Positions 1 through 7,474 of a stretch of 64,000 nucleotides of DNA are shown here, piece after piece (position 1 is the stretch's first letter; every line of letters starts with the position of its first letter). This stretch comes from Alteromonas antoniana (lineage in GTDB: Bacteria; Pseudomonadota; Gammaproteobacteria; Enterobacterales; Alteromonadaceae). Made by a program: the position numbers and the translations under genes. Where the stretch lies: the NCBI RefSeq assembly GCF_019249295.1, contig NZ_JAESDH010000011.1:1-64000 (forward strand), written 5' to 3'. Below the pieces are notes generated by a model that saw only the letters and a program-made list of their open reading frames with translations, searched no databases and had not been told where the DNA came from.

Positions 1-499
1 TTCGATGGTGAGAGATGGCGTCGTGTGGGAAGAAAAAACAGCTTAAATTTCGGGTTGACGCCATAGTCGTTTGTTATGCCATGGGGGTGCACGGCGGGAT
101 CGTGGTATTTGTCCTTCTCGGTGTGCTGTTCGAAATGATATTCTGGCTGAATCTGACAAAGCGTTCACCGGCCTCACAACCCACAGAGCTTCAAAATGAA
201 CGCTCCTGAGTTTGTAAACGCCTGCCAGTGAACACTTACCTATGCCGCGTGAGCGTCACTGATGCGTTGCTGATTGTAGACTCAGAGCAACTGCAGAAAC
301 CTCTTTTTTCAGCGCTGTCTACGCGTATTCATTCACGTGGGCGACTATCATCCATTCCAGCCTCACCTCTCTGCATGTCAATGTGTATTGTGGCGTAGCG
401 CGGAAATTCCTGTAATCTGAACTTATTCAAACGGCATGATAGTGACAGAGGGGGGGACGTCATGTGCCACCCTCTGCTCATCGTATTACAGGACTGACT
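1..499. other. Left edge, no confident gene
   Basis: This stretch holds one weak short ORF (15-209) and otherwise no convincing coding signal on either strand. I see no recognisable terminator, tRNA or repeat. The lipoprotein gene starting at 500 must be driven from within the right part of this region, but I could not assign a convincing -35/-10 pair. Confidence 0.4.
15..209 (+). CDS. Possible small membrane protein, doubtful
   Basis: An open frame of 64 codons begins with ATG after an in-frame stop at position 9. The product would have a basic N-terminus and one hydrophobic segment (about residues 17-47, ending in FEMIFWLNL), so a single-pass membrane protein is conceivable. The upstream sequence GGTGAGAG is only a weak ribosome site. 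I recognise no family, and the ORF may be a chance reading frame at the window edge. Confidence 0.2.
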   Translation: MASCGKKKQLKFRVDAIVVCYAMGVHGGIVVFVLLGVLFEMIFWLNLTKRSPASQPTELQNERS

Positions 500-1339
500 A
501 TGCGTTTTATTTATCTGGTGATTGCGCTCGCTACTTTACTGCTTTCAGGCTGCCAGCAGTCGCCCCCCGCGTCCACTGACACTGGTACTGCGACCGTCCC
601 TGTCAACCTTGATGCTTGTCCTGCTGCCATCATTTCCCGGGTCCGACATTACATATCTGCTCAGGATGGACAGGGCCATGGACCGGATGTCGGCAGTCGC
701 GAATGGTATGGCAGTATCGAGCATCAGCTTGGTCGGCAGGGAAAAACATCGTTTCCGCAGGCAGGCACGCTTGAATGGTGTGATTCGGTGCTTGCTGCAC
801 TGAATGTGAAGCCGACGTTTTCCTGTGATGATAACCCTGGCCAGGCAGAGCAGGCGATTTGTCAGTCAGCATCGCTGGCGGCACTGGATACCTGGCTTCA
901 GGACACGTATATGAACGCGCTCGGAAAAGTAAGTGGGCAGCAGGAAATGACGCTCAAAGCCATGCAACGAGGCTGGATAAAAGGCCGTGATGCCTGTTGG
1001 CAGGCAACGGACCTGACTCGCTGCGTGCGCGATCAATACATTGAACGCATTAGTGAGCTGCAGGCGCAATACGCGCTGGTGAAGCCGACTGCACAGGCCG
1101 CTCTTGCTTGTCCGGAGGAACGCGTTTATGTTGCACGATTTTTTGATACCCCTGCGCCCGCGATGATAATTGAGGGCGGACCCAGCACATTACTGCTATG
1201 GCAGAAAAAAGCTGCCAGTGGCACGCGCTATGAGGGAGCAAATACCCTGTACTGGGAGCATCATGGCGATGCCGAGTTTATTAGTGGTGTCGGTGCTGAA
1301 TCGCAAACGTGCAGGGTAACGACAATCAACAATGGATGA
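500..1339 (+). CDS. Lipoprotein with LprI-like and MliC-like lysozyme-inhibitor regions
   Basis: The predicted product is a 279-residue lipoprotein. I chose the ATG at 500 rather than 464 because it directly begins a signal peptide (MRFIYLVIALATLLLSGC) with a lipobox ending at Cys18, and AGGA lies just upstream. The middle part has the DUF1311/LprI look: paired cysteines, an AEQAICQS stretch, and WIKGRDACW...TRCVRDQY. The C-terminal part (about the last 75 residues, from ACPEERVYVARFF to the end) resembles MliC-type inhibitors of c-type lysozyme, including YEGANTLYWEHHGDAEF. Both families are known to protect periplasmic murein from lysozyme. Having both in one polypeptide is inferred from motif reading only. 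The stop overlaps the start of the TauE-like gene by 8 nt, so the two are probably cotranscribed. Confidence 0.75.
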   Translation: MRFIYLVIALATLLLSGCQQSPPASTDTGTATVPVNLDACPAAIISRVRHYISAQDGQGHGPDVGSREWYGSIEHQLGRQGKTSFPQAGTLEWCDSVLAALNVKPTFSCDDNPGQAEQAICQSASLAALDTWLQDTYMNALGKVSGQQEMTLKAMQRGWIKGRDACWQATDLTRCVRDQYIERISELQAQYALVKPTAQAALACPEERVYVARFFDTPAPAMIIEGGPSTLLLWQKKAASGTRYEGANTLYWEHHGDAEFISGVGAESQTCRVTTINNG

Positions 1340-2120
1340 GCTGTTAACGCGTCTGCTGACGGCAGACGGTGCTATTACGCTTCTGACTGCAGCCGGACTG
1401 ATTGTGCTTGCCGGATTCACCTCGCTGATAACCGCGAGTTTGGGGATCGGTGGCGGCGTCCTTCTGCTGGCTGTCATGGCCACGACCGTGCCGGTAGCCG
1501 CGCTCATTCCTCTGCATGGCCTGGTACAGTTAGGCTCCAACGGGAATCGCGCAGTAATGACCCGGCGCCATATCGACTGGAAAATGCTGATATATTTTAG
1601 TCTGGGCGCACTGCCTGGCGCTTTGTTGGCATCGCTGGTGGTTGTGCAGTTACCACTGGTTGTTATTCAGTATGCAGTGGCAGGGTTCATTTTGTTTCTG
1701 GTATGGGGAAGTAAACCCCAGGTGCGGGAAATGTCACCCCTAGGGCGAATGCTGGCCGGGGCGGTGACCACACTCGTTGCCATGTTTGTGGGGGCGACCG
1801 GCCCGCTGGTAGCGGCGTTTGTACATCGCAATGGTTACAGCAAAATGCAGATCACCGCGACCTTTGCCAGTTGCATGACCTTTCAGAATATCCTCAAGGC
1901 AGTTGTGTTCACAGCTGTCGGATTTCAGTTCTTTGCATGGTTGGGGCTGATTTCCGCGATGGTGTTAAGCGGCTTTATTGGCACCTGGGCTGGCCTTAAA
2001 ATTTTGTCAAAAATACCGCCCGAGCGTTTTCTTCGCGTGTTTCGCTGGATAGTCACCCTGCTGGCGCTGAAGCTGATTTGGGAGGCCACGCTGCTGGTGG
2101 TTAGTCCGCAGTTAGCTTGA
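1332..2120 (+). CDS. TauE/SafE-family sulfite/organoanion exporter
   Basis: A 262-residue, very hydrophobic protein with about eight membrane segments. It has the two-fold repeated architecture of the TauE/SafE (DUF81) family, with a glycine-rich first repeat (SLGIGGGVLLLAVMATTVPVAALIPLHG) and a second repeat around FVGATGPLVAAFVHRNGYSK. Family members move sulfite, sulfoacetate or related anions across the inner membrane; the substrate here cannot be read from sequence. It overlaps the upstream lipoprotein gene and runs convergently into the FisR-like regulator with a 20-nt overlap of coding ends. Next to a sulfide oxidation module, export of sulfite produced from sulfane sulfur is a plausible role, but this is inference. 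No good Shine-Dalgarno sequence precedes the ATG, which suggests translational coupling. Confidence 0.85.
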   Translation: MDELLTRLLTADGAITLLTAAGLIVLAGFTSLITASLGIGGGVLLLAVMATTVPVAALIPLHGLVQLGSNGNRAVMTRRHIDWKMLIYFSLGALPGALLASLVVVQLPLVVIQYAVAGFILFLVWGSKPQVREMSPLGRMLAGAVTTLVAMFVGATGPLVAAFVHRNGYSKMQITATFASCMTFQNILKAVVFTAVGFQFFAWLGLISAMVLSGFIGTWAGLKILSKIPPERFLRVFRWIVTLLALKLIWEATLLVVSPQLA

Positions 2121-3405
2121 TCTGATACCGCTGAAGCTTTCGGTATAACGTTCGGGTGCTCACTCCTAACTGTCTTGCGAGTGAGTCAGGCGAACCGGAA
2201 TAATTTTCACAAATATCACGCAGATAATCGGCCTCGGCGTCGTCCAGGGTGCGTATTCGCGCCTCGCCGCTGTCATCATTGCTGTGAGACTGCGTGATAT
2301 AGGCTGGCAGGTCCTGCGGGTAAATGATGTCATCGTTAGCCAGCAGGGCCGCTTGCTCAACAATGTTTTTCAGTTCACGGATATTGCCGGGAAATGCATA
2401 TCCGTTGAGGATCTGCTGCGCAGCTTCACTGAATTTTTTATGGCCATGTTCACTGCAACGTAGCATGTGCGCACTAAGCGCTGGAATGTCGTCAGCGCGC
2501 TCCCGCAGTGAAGGCAGATAGATCGGAAAGCCAGCGATGCGATAGTACAAATCCTGCCGGAAGTCACCTTTCTCAACCATTTTTAAAAGGTTTTTATGTG
2601 TCGCACACACCAGGCGAAAGTCCGACGTTTTGGGTTTCAGTCCGCCTACCGGACGGTAGCTTTGTGTTTCCAGCAAGCGCAACAGTTTCACCTGCATATT
2701 CAGTGGTACATCCCCTATCTCATCAAAGAACACGGTGCCGCCGTTAGCCGCATCAATAAGCCCTTTTTTACTGGTGGTTGCGCCGGTAAATGCGCCCTTT
2801 TCGTAACCGAACAGCTCTGACTCAAACAGGCTTTCGTTCAGGCCGGTGCATTCGATAACGACGAGGGGCTTGTCTTTACGCTTGCTTGACTGGTGAAGCG
2901 CGCTGGCAACCAGCTCTTTACCAGATCCAGTTTCACCCTGCAGCAACACGGCAATGTCTGATTGTGCGGCCCGGTTCACGGTATTTAACATGGTGCGAAA
3001 GGGGGCGGAGATACCTATCATCTTTTTCGCTTCCGATTCGGCAGAGGCAAAGCTGAGCTTATCCAGGATCTCCAGAAAGCCCACTATCTTGTCATTTTCA
3101 TCTTTCACTGGTTTCATCAGAATGTCGCAATAGCTTTTTCCCTCGCTGGTGTGGTGAATGTGCACCACGCTCACCGGGAGCGCAGTTTCCTTACACTGCG
3201 CCATCGGACAGGCTTCACCACATTGATCGCAGGGTTTCTGGTTTCGGTGTGAAATCCAGTAGCATTTGCTGTGCCCGATTACCACCTCATCTGGATAGGT
3301 ATCCCGATATGCCTGATTGACGGCTTGAATGGCGTAGTCAGGGGAGATATAAATCGCCGGCTTATCGATGGCCTGGATCATTGACTGGATAATGGACGCG
3401 TTCAT
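2101..3405 (-). CDS. Sigma-54 activator, PAS + AAA+ + Fis HTH, FisR-like sulfide regulator
   Basis: A 434-residue bacterial enhancer-binding protein. Residues 1-120 form a PAS-like sensor with a striking cysteine cluster (Cys48, 59, 62, 66, 71, 93). The AAA+ domain has Walker A GETGSGKE at 157-164 and the sigma-54 contact loop GAFTGA at 204-209. A Fis-type helix-turn-helix lies near 390-430 ([20 protein letters not shown]). FisR of Cupriavidus is a known sigma-54 regulator that senses sulfane sulfur through cysteines in its N-terminal domain and activates sulfide-oxidation genes. The domain order, clustered cysteines and divergent sqr gene fit that role. The upstream palindromes at 3417-3452 sit 12-47 nt before its start, so autoregulation is likely. 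Assignment to sulfur sensing rests on context and cysteines; another thiol or redox signal is possible. Confidence 0.85.
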   Translation of the reverse strand: MNASIIQSMIQAIDKPAIYISPDYAIQAVNQAYRDTYPDEVVIGHSKCYWISHRNQKPCDQCGEACPMAQCKETALPVSVVHIHHTSEGKSYCDILMKPVKDENDKIVGFLEILDKLSFASAESEAKKMIGISAPFRTMLNTVNRAAQSDIAVLLQGETGSGKELVASALHQSSKRKDKPLVVIECTGLNESLFESELFGYEKGAFTGATTSKKGLIDAANGGTVFFDEIGDVPLNMQVKLLRLLETQSYRPVGGLKPKTSDFRLVCATHKNLLKMVEKGDFRQDLYYRIAGFPIYLPSLRERADDIPALSAHMLRCSEHGHKKFSEAAQQILNGYAFPGNIRELKNIVEQAALLANDDIIYPQDLPAYITQSHSNDDSGEARIRTLDDAEADYLRDICENYSGSPDSLARQLGVSTRTLYRKLQRYQIKLTAD

Positions 3406-3416
3406 GATTCACTCCC

Positions 3417-3452
3417 TGCCAAAAATGGCAATGCGTACTGACAAAAGTGACA
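3417..3452. promoter_or_regulatory. Paired 14-bp palindromes, candidate activator sites
   Basis: Two copies of a TGNCA-N4-TGNCA element lie here: TGCCAAAAATGGCA at 3417-3430 (perfect dyad) and TGACAAAAGTGACA at 3439-3452. Their centres are 22 bp apart, about two helical turns. They stand 12-47 nt upstream of the FisR-like gene and about 90-120 bp upstream of the sigma-54 promoter of sqr, the usual enhancer distance. The same pair occurs upstream of cydA at 5555-5589. Confidence 0.65.
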
Positions 3453-3488
3453 AGTCACCACTGCTTCTGAGCATACACCAAATATTAA

Positions 3489-3506
3489 TATTAGAAAAAT
3501 CTAATA
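3489..3506. promoter_or_regulatory. AT-rich inverted repeat between enhancer and sqr promoter
   Basis: TATTAGA and TCTAATA form perfect 7-bp arms around AAAA. The element lies between the candidate activator sites and the -24/-12 promoter, where sigma-54 systems often have a DNA-bending site. It could be a bending site or a second regulator's operator; the sequence does not decide. Confidence 0.35.
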
Positions 3507-3538
3507 AAAACAGGCGCGTTCAGGTTGACTCGCGCAGC

Positions 3539-3554
3539 TGGCACATATCTTGGT
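3539..3554 (+). promoter_or_regulatory. Sigma-54 (-24/-12) promoter of sqr
   Basis: TGGCACATATCTTGGT matches the -24/-12 consensus (TGGCAC, then TTGC with the proper spacing between GG and the -12 element) except that the -12 C is a G. It lies about 60 nt before the sqr start, downstream of a divergent sigma-54 activator gene, which strengthens the assignment. Confidence 0.65.
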
Positions 3555-3614
3555 TTCACATCTCGTTAACATGGCCTGAAGGCGGCCGGTAATACAAAAA
3601 TAAGCGAGAATATT

Positions 3615-4889
3615 ATGGCTAAAGTAGTGGTGTTAGGCGCAGGCACTGGTGGCATGCCAGCAGCGTACGAAGTGAAGGAAGCGTTGGGAAAAGAGCACGA
3701 CGTCGTCGTGGTGAATGAGCGGGATACCTTTCGTTTTGTACCCTCCAACCCCTGGGTTGCGGTGGGCTGGCGCGAGCCAGACGCGATCACGCTGCCAATA
3801 GATAAGTATCTGTCCAGAAAGAATATCAGCTTCGTGTGCGCACGGGTTGAGAAAATAGACACCGCCAGCAACCAGCTTGTTACTGATACCGGCGAATGCA
3901 TTGAGTATGACTATCTGATCATCGCTACCGGACCGAAACTGGCTTTCAACGCGATAGCCGGGGCCGGTCCGGACGCATTTACACAGTCAGTCTGCACCCT
4001 TGATCATGCCTTGCAGTGTTATGAGGATTTTGAAAAGCTCACTAAAAACCCCGGCCCGGTGATAGTGGGAGCATTTCAGGGCGCCAGCTGTTTCGGACCG
4101 GCATATGAGTATGCGTTTATTCTGGATAAAGCGCTGCGCGACGCGAAAATCCGCCACAAAGTGCCCATCACCTTTGTTACCAGCGAACCTTACATCGGGC
4201 ATTTAGGGCTGGGTGGTGTCGGGGATTCCAAATCGATGCTGGAGTCTGAACTTCGTCAGCGTAATATTAAATGGGTGTGCAATGCCACTGTGGATGCTGT
4301 CGAAGAGGGTGTGATGCATGTGTCTGAGCTAAACCGGAAAAGCGAAGTGGAATACTCCCACGACATACCTTTCAGTCACGCGATGTTGATCCCACCGTTT
4401 GCCGGGGTTGATGCTGTTGCGAACGTGGAGGGACTGTGTAACCCCAAAGGGTTTGTCATTACCGATGAGTATCAGCGCTCACCAGCCTTCCCCAATATCT
4501 TTTCCGGTGGTGTATGTGTGGCGATTCCGCCGGTTGAAAGCACACCGGTACCCACCGGCACTCCGAAAACCGGTTATATGATTGAAACCATGATGACGGC
4601 GATAGCGCACAATTTAAAGGCTATTATTAAAGACGGCGCTGAGCCGCACTGCAAAGGTACCTGGCATGCTATCTGTCTTGCTGACATGGGAGATACTGGC
4701 GCAGCGTTTGTGGCAATGCCGCAAATTCCGCCTCGCAATGTGACCTGGTTTAAAAAAGGAAAATGGGTGCATCTGGCGAAAATTGCCTTCGAGAAGTATT
4801 TCATGCGTAAAATGAAAACCGGGAACAGCGAACCGGTGTATGAAAAATACGTGTTAAAGGCGCTGGGAATAGAGAGACTGGACAAATGA
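3615..4889 (+). CDS. sqr: Sulfide:quinone oxidoreductase
   Basis: A 424-residue FAD-dependent oxidoreductase with an N-terminal dinucleotide-binding motif (VVLGAGTGGMPAAYEV) and a second ATGPK motif near 104. Cys127, Cys159 and Cys354 match in spacing the three redox cysteines of type I sulfide:quinone reductases (128, 160 and 356 in the Acidithiobacillus enzyme as I recall it), which separates it from plain NADH dehydrogenases. The enzyme oxidises sulfide to sulfane sulfur at the inner-membrane surface and passes electrons to quinone. An amphipathic C-terminus (about 376-400) fits monotopic membrane attachment. The stop overlaps the start of the cytochrome gene by 4 nt (ATGA), so the pair is cotranscribed from the sigma-54 promoter. 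Quinol produced here could be oxidised by the cytochrome bd encoded just downstream. Confidence 0.88.
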   Translation: MAKVVVLGAGTGGMPAAYEVKEALGKEHDVVVVNERDTFRFVPSNPWVAVGWREPDAITLPIDKYLSRKNISFVCARVEKIDTASNQLVTDTGECIEYDYLIIATGPKLAFNAIAGAGPDAFTQSVCTLDHALQCYEDFEKLTKNPGPVIVGAFQGASCFGPAYEYAFILDKALRDAKIRHKVPITFVTSEPYIGHLGLGGVGDSKSMLESELRQRNIKWVCNATVDAVEEGVMHVSELNRKSEVEYSHDIPFSHAMLIPPFAGVDAVANVEGLCNPKGFVITDEYQRSPAFPNIFSGGVCVAIPPVESTPVPTGTPKTGYMIETMMTAIAHNLKAIIKDGAEPHCKGTWHAICLADMGDTGAAFVAMPQIPPRNVTWFKKGKWVHLAKIAFEKYFMRKMKTGNSEPVYEKYVLKALGIERLDK

Positions 4890-5479
4890 AGACAAATCGG
4901 CGGCACTATTTGCTACCAGCACTGTTGGCATTTTCTTGCTTTACCTTGCAGGCGTCCCCTATGCCTGCGTCACTGACAAAGGAGGCTCGTGAGCATGCTA
5001 AAGCGCTGGGGCAGCAGCTCTCCTCCACATTGCAATCGGCAATCAAACAGGGCGGCCCGGTTGCAGGGATCCGTGTATGCAAGGAAGCCGCGATGCCAAT
5101 TGCGCAATCGCTCAGCCAGGATGGCTGGGAAGTAGGTCGCACTAGTCTCAGGGTAAGAAACCCGGACAATGCGCCTGACACGTGGGAGCGTGAGCAGTTA
5201 CGCCGCTTTGCCGAAGCCATGTCAGCCTCAGTGGCTAAGGGGCCGCTTGAAGCCACGCAGTGGAACGAGAAAACGCAAACTTTTCGTTATATGAAAGCCA
5301 TTGGCACCGGTGAAGTCTGTACCACCTGTCACGGCGTCGATATCGCCGATCCTGTAAAAGCGGCAATCAGTCAGCACTATCCCGAAGACAGCGCCACAGG
5401 GTTCAGTGAAGGCGATCTTCGCGGTGCATTTACGCTGTTCTGGCGCCCAGAGCCGGTTCCGGCTGACCCTGCGCAGTAA
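4886..5479 (+). CDS. Periplasmic DUF3365 c-type heme protein
   Basis: A 197-residue secreted protein with an N-terminal signal peptide (hydrophobic 8-23, ending LQAS). It has one heme c attachment motif, CTTCH, at 145-149. The body has the features of the DUF3365 (Tll0287-like) family: RVCKEAAMPIAQ, GWEVGRTSLRVRNPDNAPD and a terminal domain after the heme. Such domains occur as heme-based redox or sensory proteins. Its 4-nt overlap with sqr implies a role in the same process, for example accepting electrons or sensing sulfur species in the periplasm; neither is shown by sequence. A single hydrophobic segment and a short tail argue against a membrane-embedded cytochrome. Confidence 0.8.
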   Translation: MKTNRRHYLLPALLAFSCFTLQASPMPASLTKEAREHAKALGQQLSSTLQSAIKQGGPVAGIRVCKEAAMPIAQSLSQDGWEVGRTSLRVRNPDNAPDTWEREQLRRFAEAMSASVAKGPLEATQWNEKTQTFRYMKAIGTGEVCTTCHGVDIADPVKAAISQHYPEDSATGFSEGDLRGAFTLFWRPEPVPADPAQ

Positions 5480-5554
5480 CCCGGCATATTGTCACCCAAT
5501 GTAGCCATCCCTGCGTTCTGGTCCTCACTTGTGGCGCCAGAAGCAGGTTCTTTT

Positions 5555-5589
5555 TGTCAAAAATGACACTCATAATGTCATTTTTGGCA
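5555..5589. promoter_or_regulatory. Second pair of 14-bp palindromes, upstream of cydA
   Basis: TGTCAAAAATGACA at 5555-5568 is a perfect dyad and TGTCATTTTTGGCA at 5576-5589 is the same element in opposite orientation with one mismatch in the arms. Centres are 21 bp apart. The pair is about 200-220 bp upstream of the cyd -24/-12 promoter and matches the pair next to the FisR-like gene. The rest of the 5480-5899 gap holds no gene; it is AT-rich around 5690-5740, possibly a bend. Confidence 0.65.
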
Positions 5590-5780
5590 GGCTCCTTATC
5601 CCCCTCCTTTGCTTCAGATCAATTCGCCCCACTACCAGGTGTGATTTACTAGTCTGCAAGACACGCCAGTCGTCTTCTACGTTATTTTTGTTTTTCTAAG
5701 CCCTTATTAATAAAGCTTTTTTTGAGAAAAGTTGATCTGGGTTAAAGAACGGGAATATCTCAAGGACCGATGTCATAAGC

Positions 5781-5796
5781 TGGCACATTCCGTGCT
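5781..5796 (+). promoter_or_regulatory. Sigma-54 (-24/-12) promoter of the cyd operon
   Basis: TGGCACATTCCGTGCT fits the -24/-12 consensus (TGGCAC, spacing, TGC) with one substitution in the -12 box. It lies about 105 nt before the cydA start. Cytochrome bd operons are more commonly controlled by ArcA/FNR-type factors with sigma-70; I saw no clear FNR box (TTGAT-N4-ATCAA) here. Confidence 0.6.
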
Positions 5797-5899
5797 GAGG
5801 TGAGCTCATAGCCTTCGTTTCATCGATGGTGTGGCGAGGTGTAACACAGCAACTGAAGCTGATGTTGACCGCATATTTTTAAGTAATAGGAGAAACCTC

Positions 5900-7474
5900 A
5901 TGAGCGATACGTTAATAGAACTATCGCGGTGGCAATTTGCGCTAACAGCCATGTTTCACTTTATCTTTGTCCCACTCACGCTGGGGCTGAGTTTCCTGCT
6001 GGCCATCATGGAGTCGGTCTATGTGATGACGGGCAAGGAAATTTATAAAGAAATGACAAAATTCTGGGGCAAGTTGTTTGGCATAAACTTCGCGATAGGA
6101 GTGGCAACCGGCCTGACCATGGAATTCCAGTTTGGTATGAACTGGTCATATTATTCGCATTACGTTGGCGATATCTTTGGTGCGCCGCTGGCGATTGAAG
6201 GGCTGATGGCCTTTTTCCTGGAATCCACTTTTGTGGGGCTGTTCTTCTTTGGCTGGGACAAAATGTCCAAAGTCAAACACCTGATGACTACCTGGCTGGT
6301 GGCGTTGGGCTCTAACTTTTCTGCCCTGTGGATCCTCATTGCCAACGGCTGGATGCAATATCCGGTAGGCGCTGAGTTCAACTTTGAAGCCATGCGCATG
6401 GAAATGACCAGTTTCGCTGACGTAATTTTCAATCCGGTGGCGCAGGTAAAATTTGTCCATACCGTTTCAGCTGGTTATGTCACAGGTGCCATGTTCGTGC
6501 TGGCGATTTCCGCGTACTACCTGCTTAATCATAAACATATCGCGTTTGCCCGCCGGTCGTTTGCCATTGCCAGCAGCTTCGGAATGGCGGCAATTCTATC
6601 CGTTATCGTGCTGGGCGATGAAAGCGGCTATGAGTTAGGTGATGTACAGAAAGTAAAACTGGCCGCTGTGGAAGCGGAGTTCGAGACGCATCCCGCTCCT
6701 GCTGGCTTCACCTTGTTCGGTATTCCCAACGATGAGGAAGAGCGTACCGACTACGCGGTAAAAATTCCGTGGGTGATGGGTATCATTGCAACCCGCTCGT
6801 TTGACGAAGAAGTCATGGGACTTAAAGAAATTAAAGAAGAGAACCGTGAAAAAATTCTCTCTGGTGTACAGGCCTACACGTACCTCGATGAAGTTCGGGA
6901 AGGCACGGCAACCGCTGCCGAGCGCGATGTGTTCGACAACAATAAAGATAACCTTGGTTATGCCATGTTGTTGCAACCTTTTACTGACGATATTACGCAA
7001 CCTTCTGACGCCAATGTACAGAGCGCCGTGGATTACAGTATTCCGCCGGTTACCCCGCTGTTCTGGAGTTTCCGTCTGATGGTAATCAGTGGCTTTATCA
7101 TGCTGGCTGTGTTCGCACTGGCGTTTTACTACAGCACCAAACATCGTATTACCAAGCCGCGCTGGCTGCTGAAACTGGCTTTGTATAGCCTTCCGTTACC
7201 GTGGGTTGCCTCTGAAGCAGGCTGGTTTGTTGCTGAATATGGTCGTCAGCCCTGGTCTATCGCCGAAGTTTTGCCGGTCCATGCATCGGTATCCAATCTG
7301 GCAGTATCGGATGTAGTTATCACGCTGGTAGCCTACACCGCGTTTTACACCGTGATGTTCATTATTGCCTTTTATCTGATGAAAAAATTTGCCAAAAAAG
7401 GGCCGGTTCCACCGGAAGATAATGAGATACTGGATGATGAACTGGGTCTGACTATGAAAGGAGCAAGCGCATGA
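5900..7474 (+). CDS. cydA: Cytochrome bd quinol oxidase subunit I
   Basis: Subunit I of the cytochrome bd terminal oxidase, which oxidises quinol and reduces oxygen to water in the inner membrane and is known to resist sulfide, cyanide and NO. I chose the ATG at 5900 (524 residues) because AGGAGA lies just before it and the protein then begins like known CydA (LSRWQFALTAMFHFIFVPLTLG). His20 and His187 sit where the heme b595 and b558 ligands are expected, and a Met in TPLFWSFRLMV fits the second b558 ligand. The long periplasmic Q-loop (about 245-380) is of the E. coli type. A GRQPW motif follows near 445. CydB overlaps by 4 nt. The operon lies directly downstream of sqr and its cytochrome. 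Confidence 0.96.
   Translation: MSDTLIELSRWQFALTAMFHFIFVPLTLGLSFLLAIMESVYVMTGKEIYKEMTKFWGKLFGINFAIGVATGLTMEFQFGMNWSYYSHYVGDIFGAPLAIEGLMAFFLESTFVGLFFFGWDKMSKVKHLMTTWLVALGSNFSALWILIANGWMQYPVGAEFNFEAMRMEMTSFADVIFNPVAQVKFVHTVSAGYVTGAMFVLAISAYYLLNHKHIAFARRSFAIASSFGMAAILSVIVLGDESGYELGDVQKVKLAAVEAEFETHPAPAGFTLFGIPNDEEERTDYAVKIPWVMGIIATRSFDEEVMGLKEIKEENREKILSGVQAYTYLDEVREGTATAAERDVFDNNKDNLGYAMLLQPFTDDITQPSDANVQSAVDYSIPPVTPLFWSFRLMVISGFIMLAVFALAFYYSTKHRITKPRWLLKLALYSLPLPWVASEAGWFVAEYGRQPWSIAEVLPVHASVSNLAVSDVVITLVAYTAFYTVMFIIAFYLMKKFAKKGPVPPEDNEILDDELGLTMKGASA

Noticed and set aside
5640-5760. FNR or ArcA sites before cydA
   Set aside because: I looked for TTGAT-N4-ATCAA and found only isolated half-sites (GATCAA near 5617, GTTGATC near 5729) without proper partners.
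6635-7144. 169-codon minus-strand frame
   Set aside because: Antisense to the cydA Q-loop region; no ribosome site and no domain.
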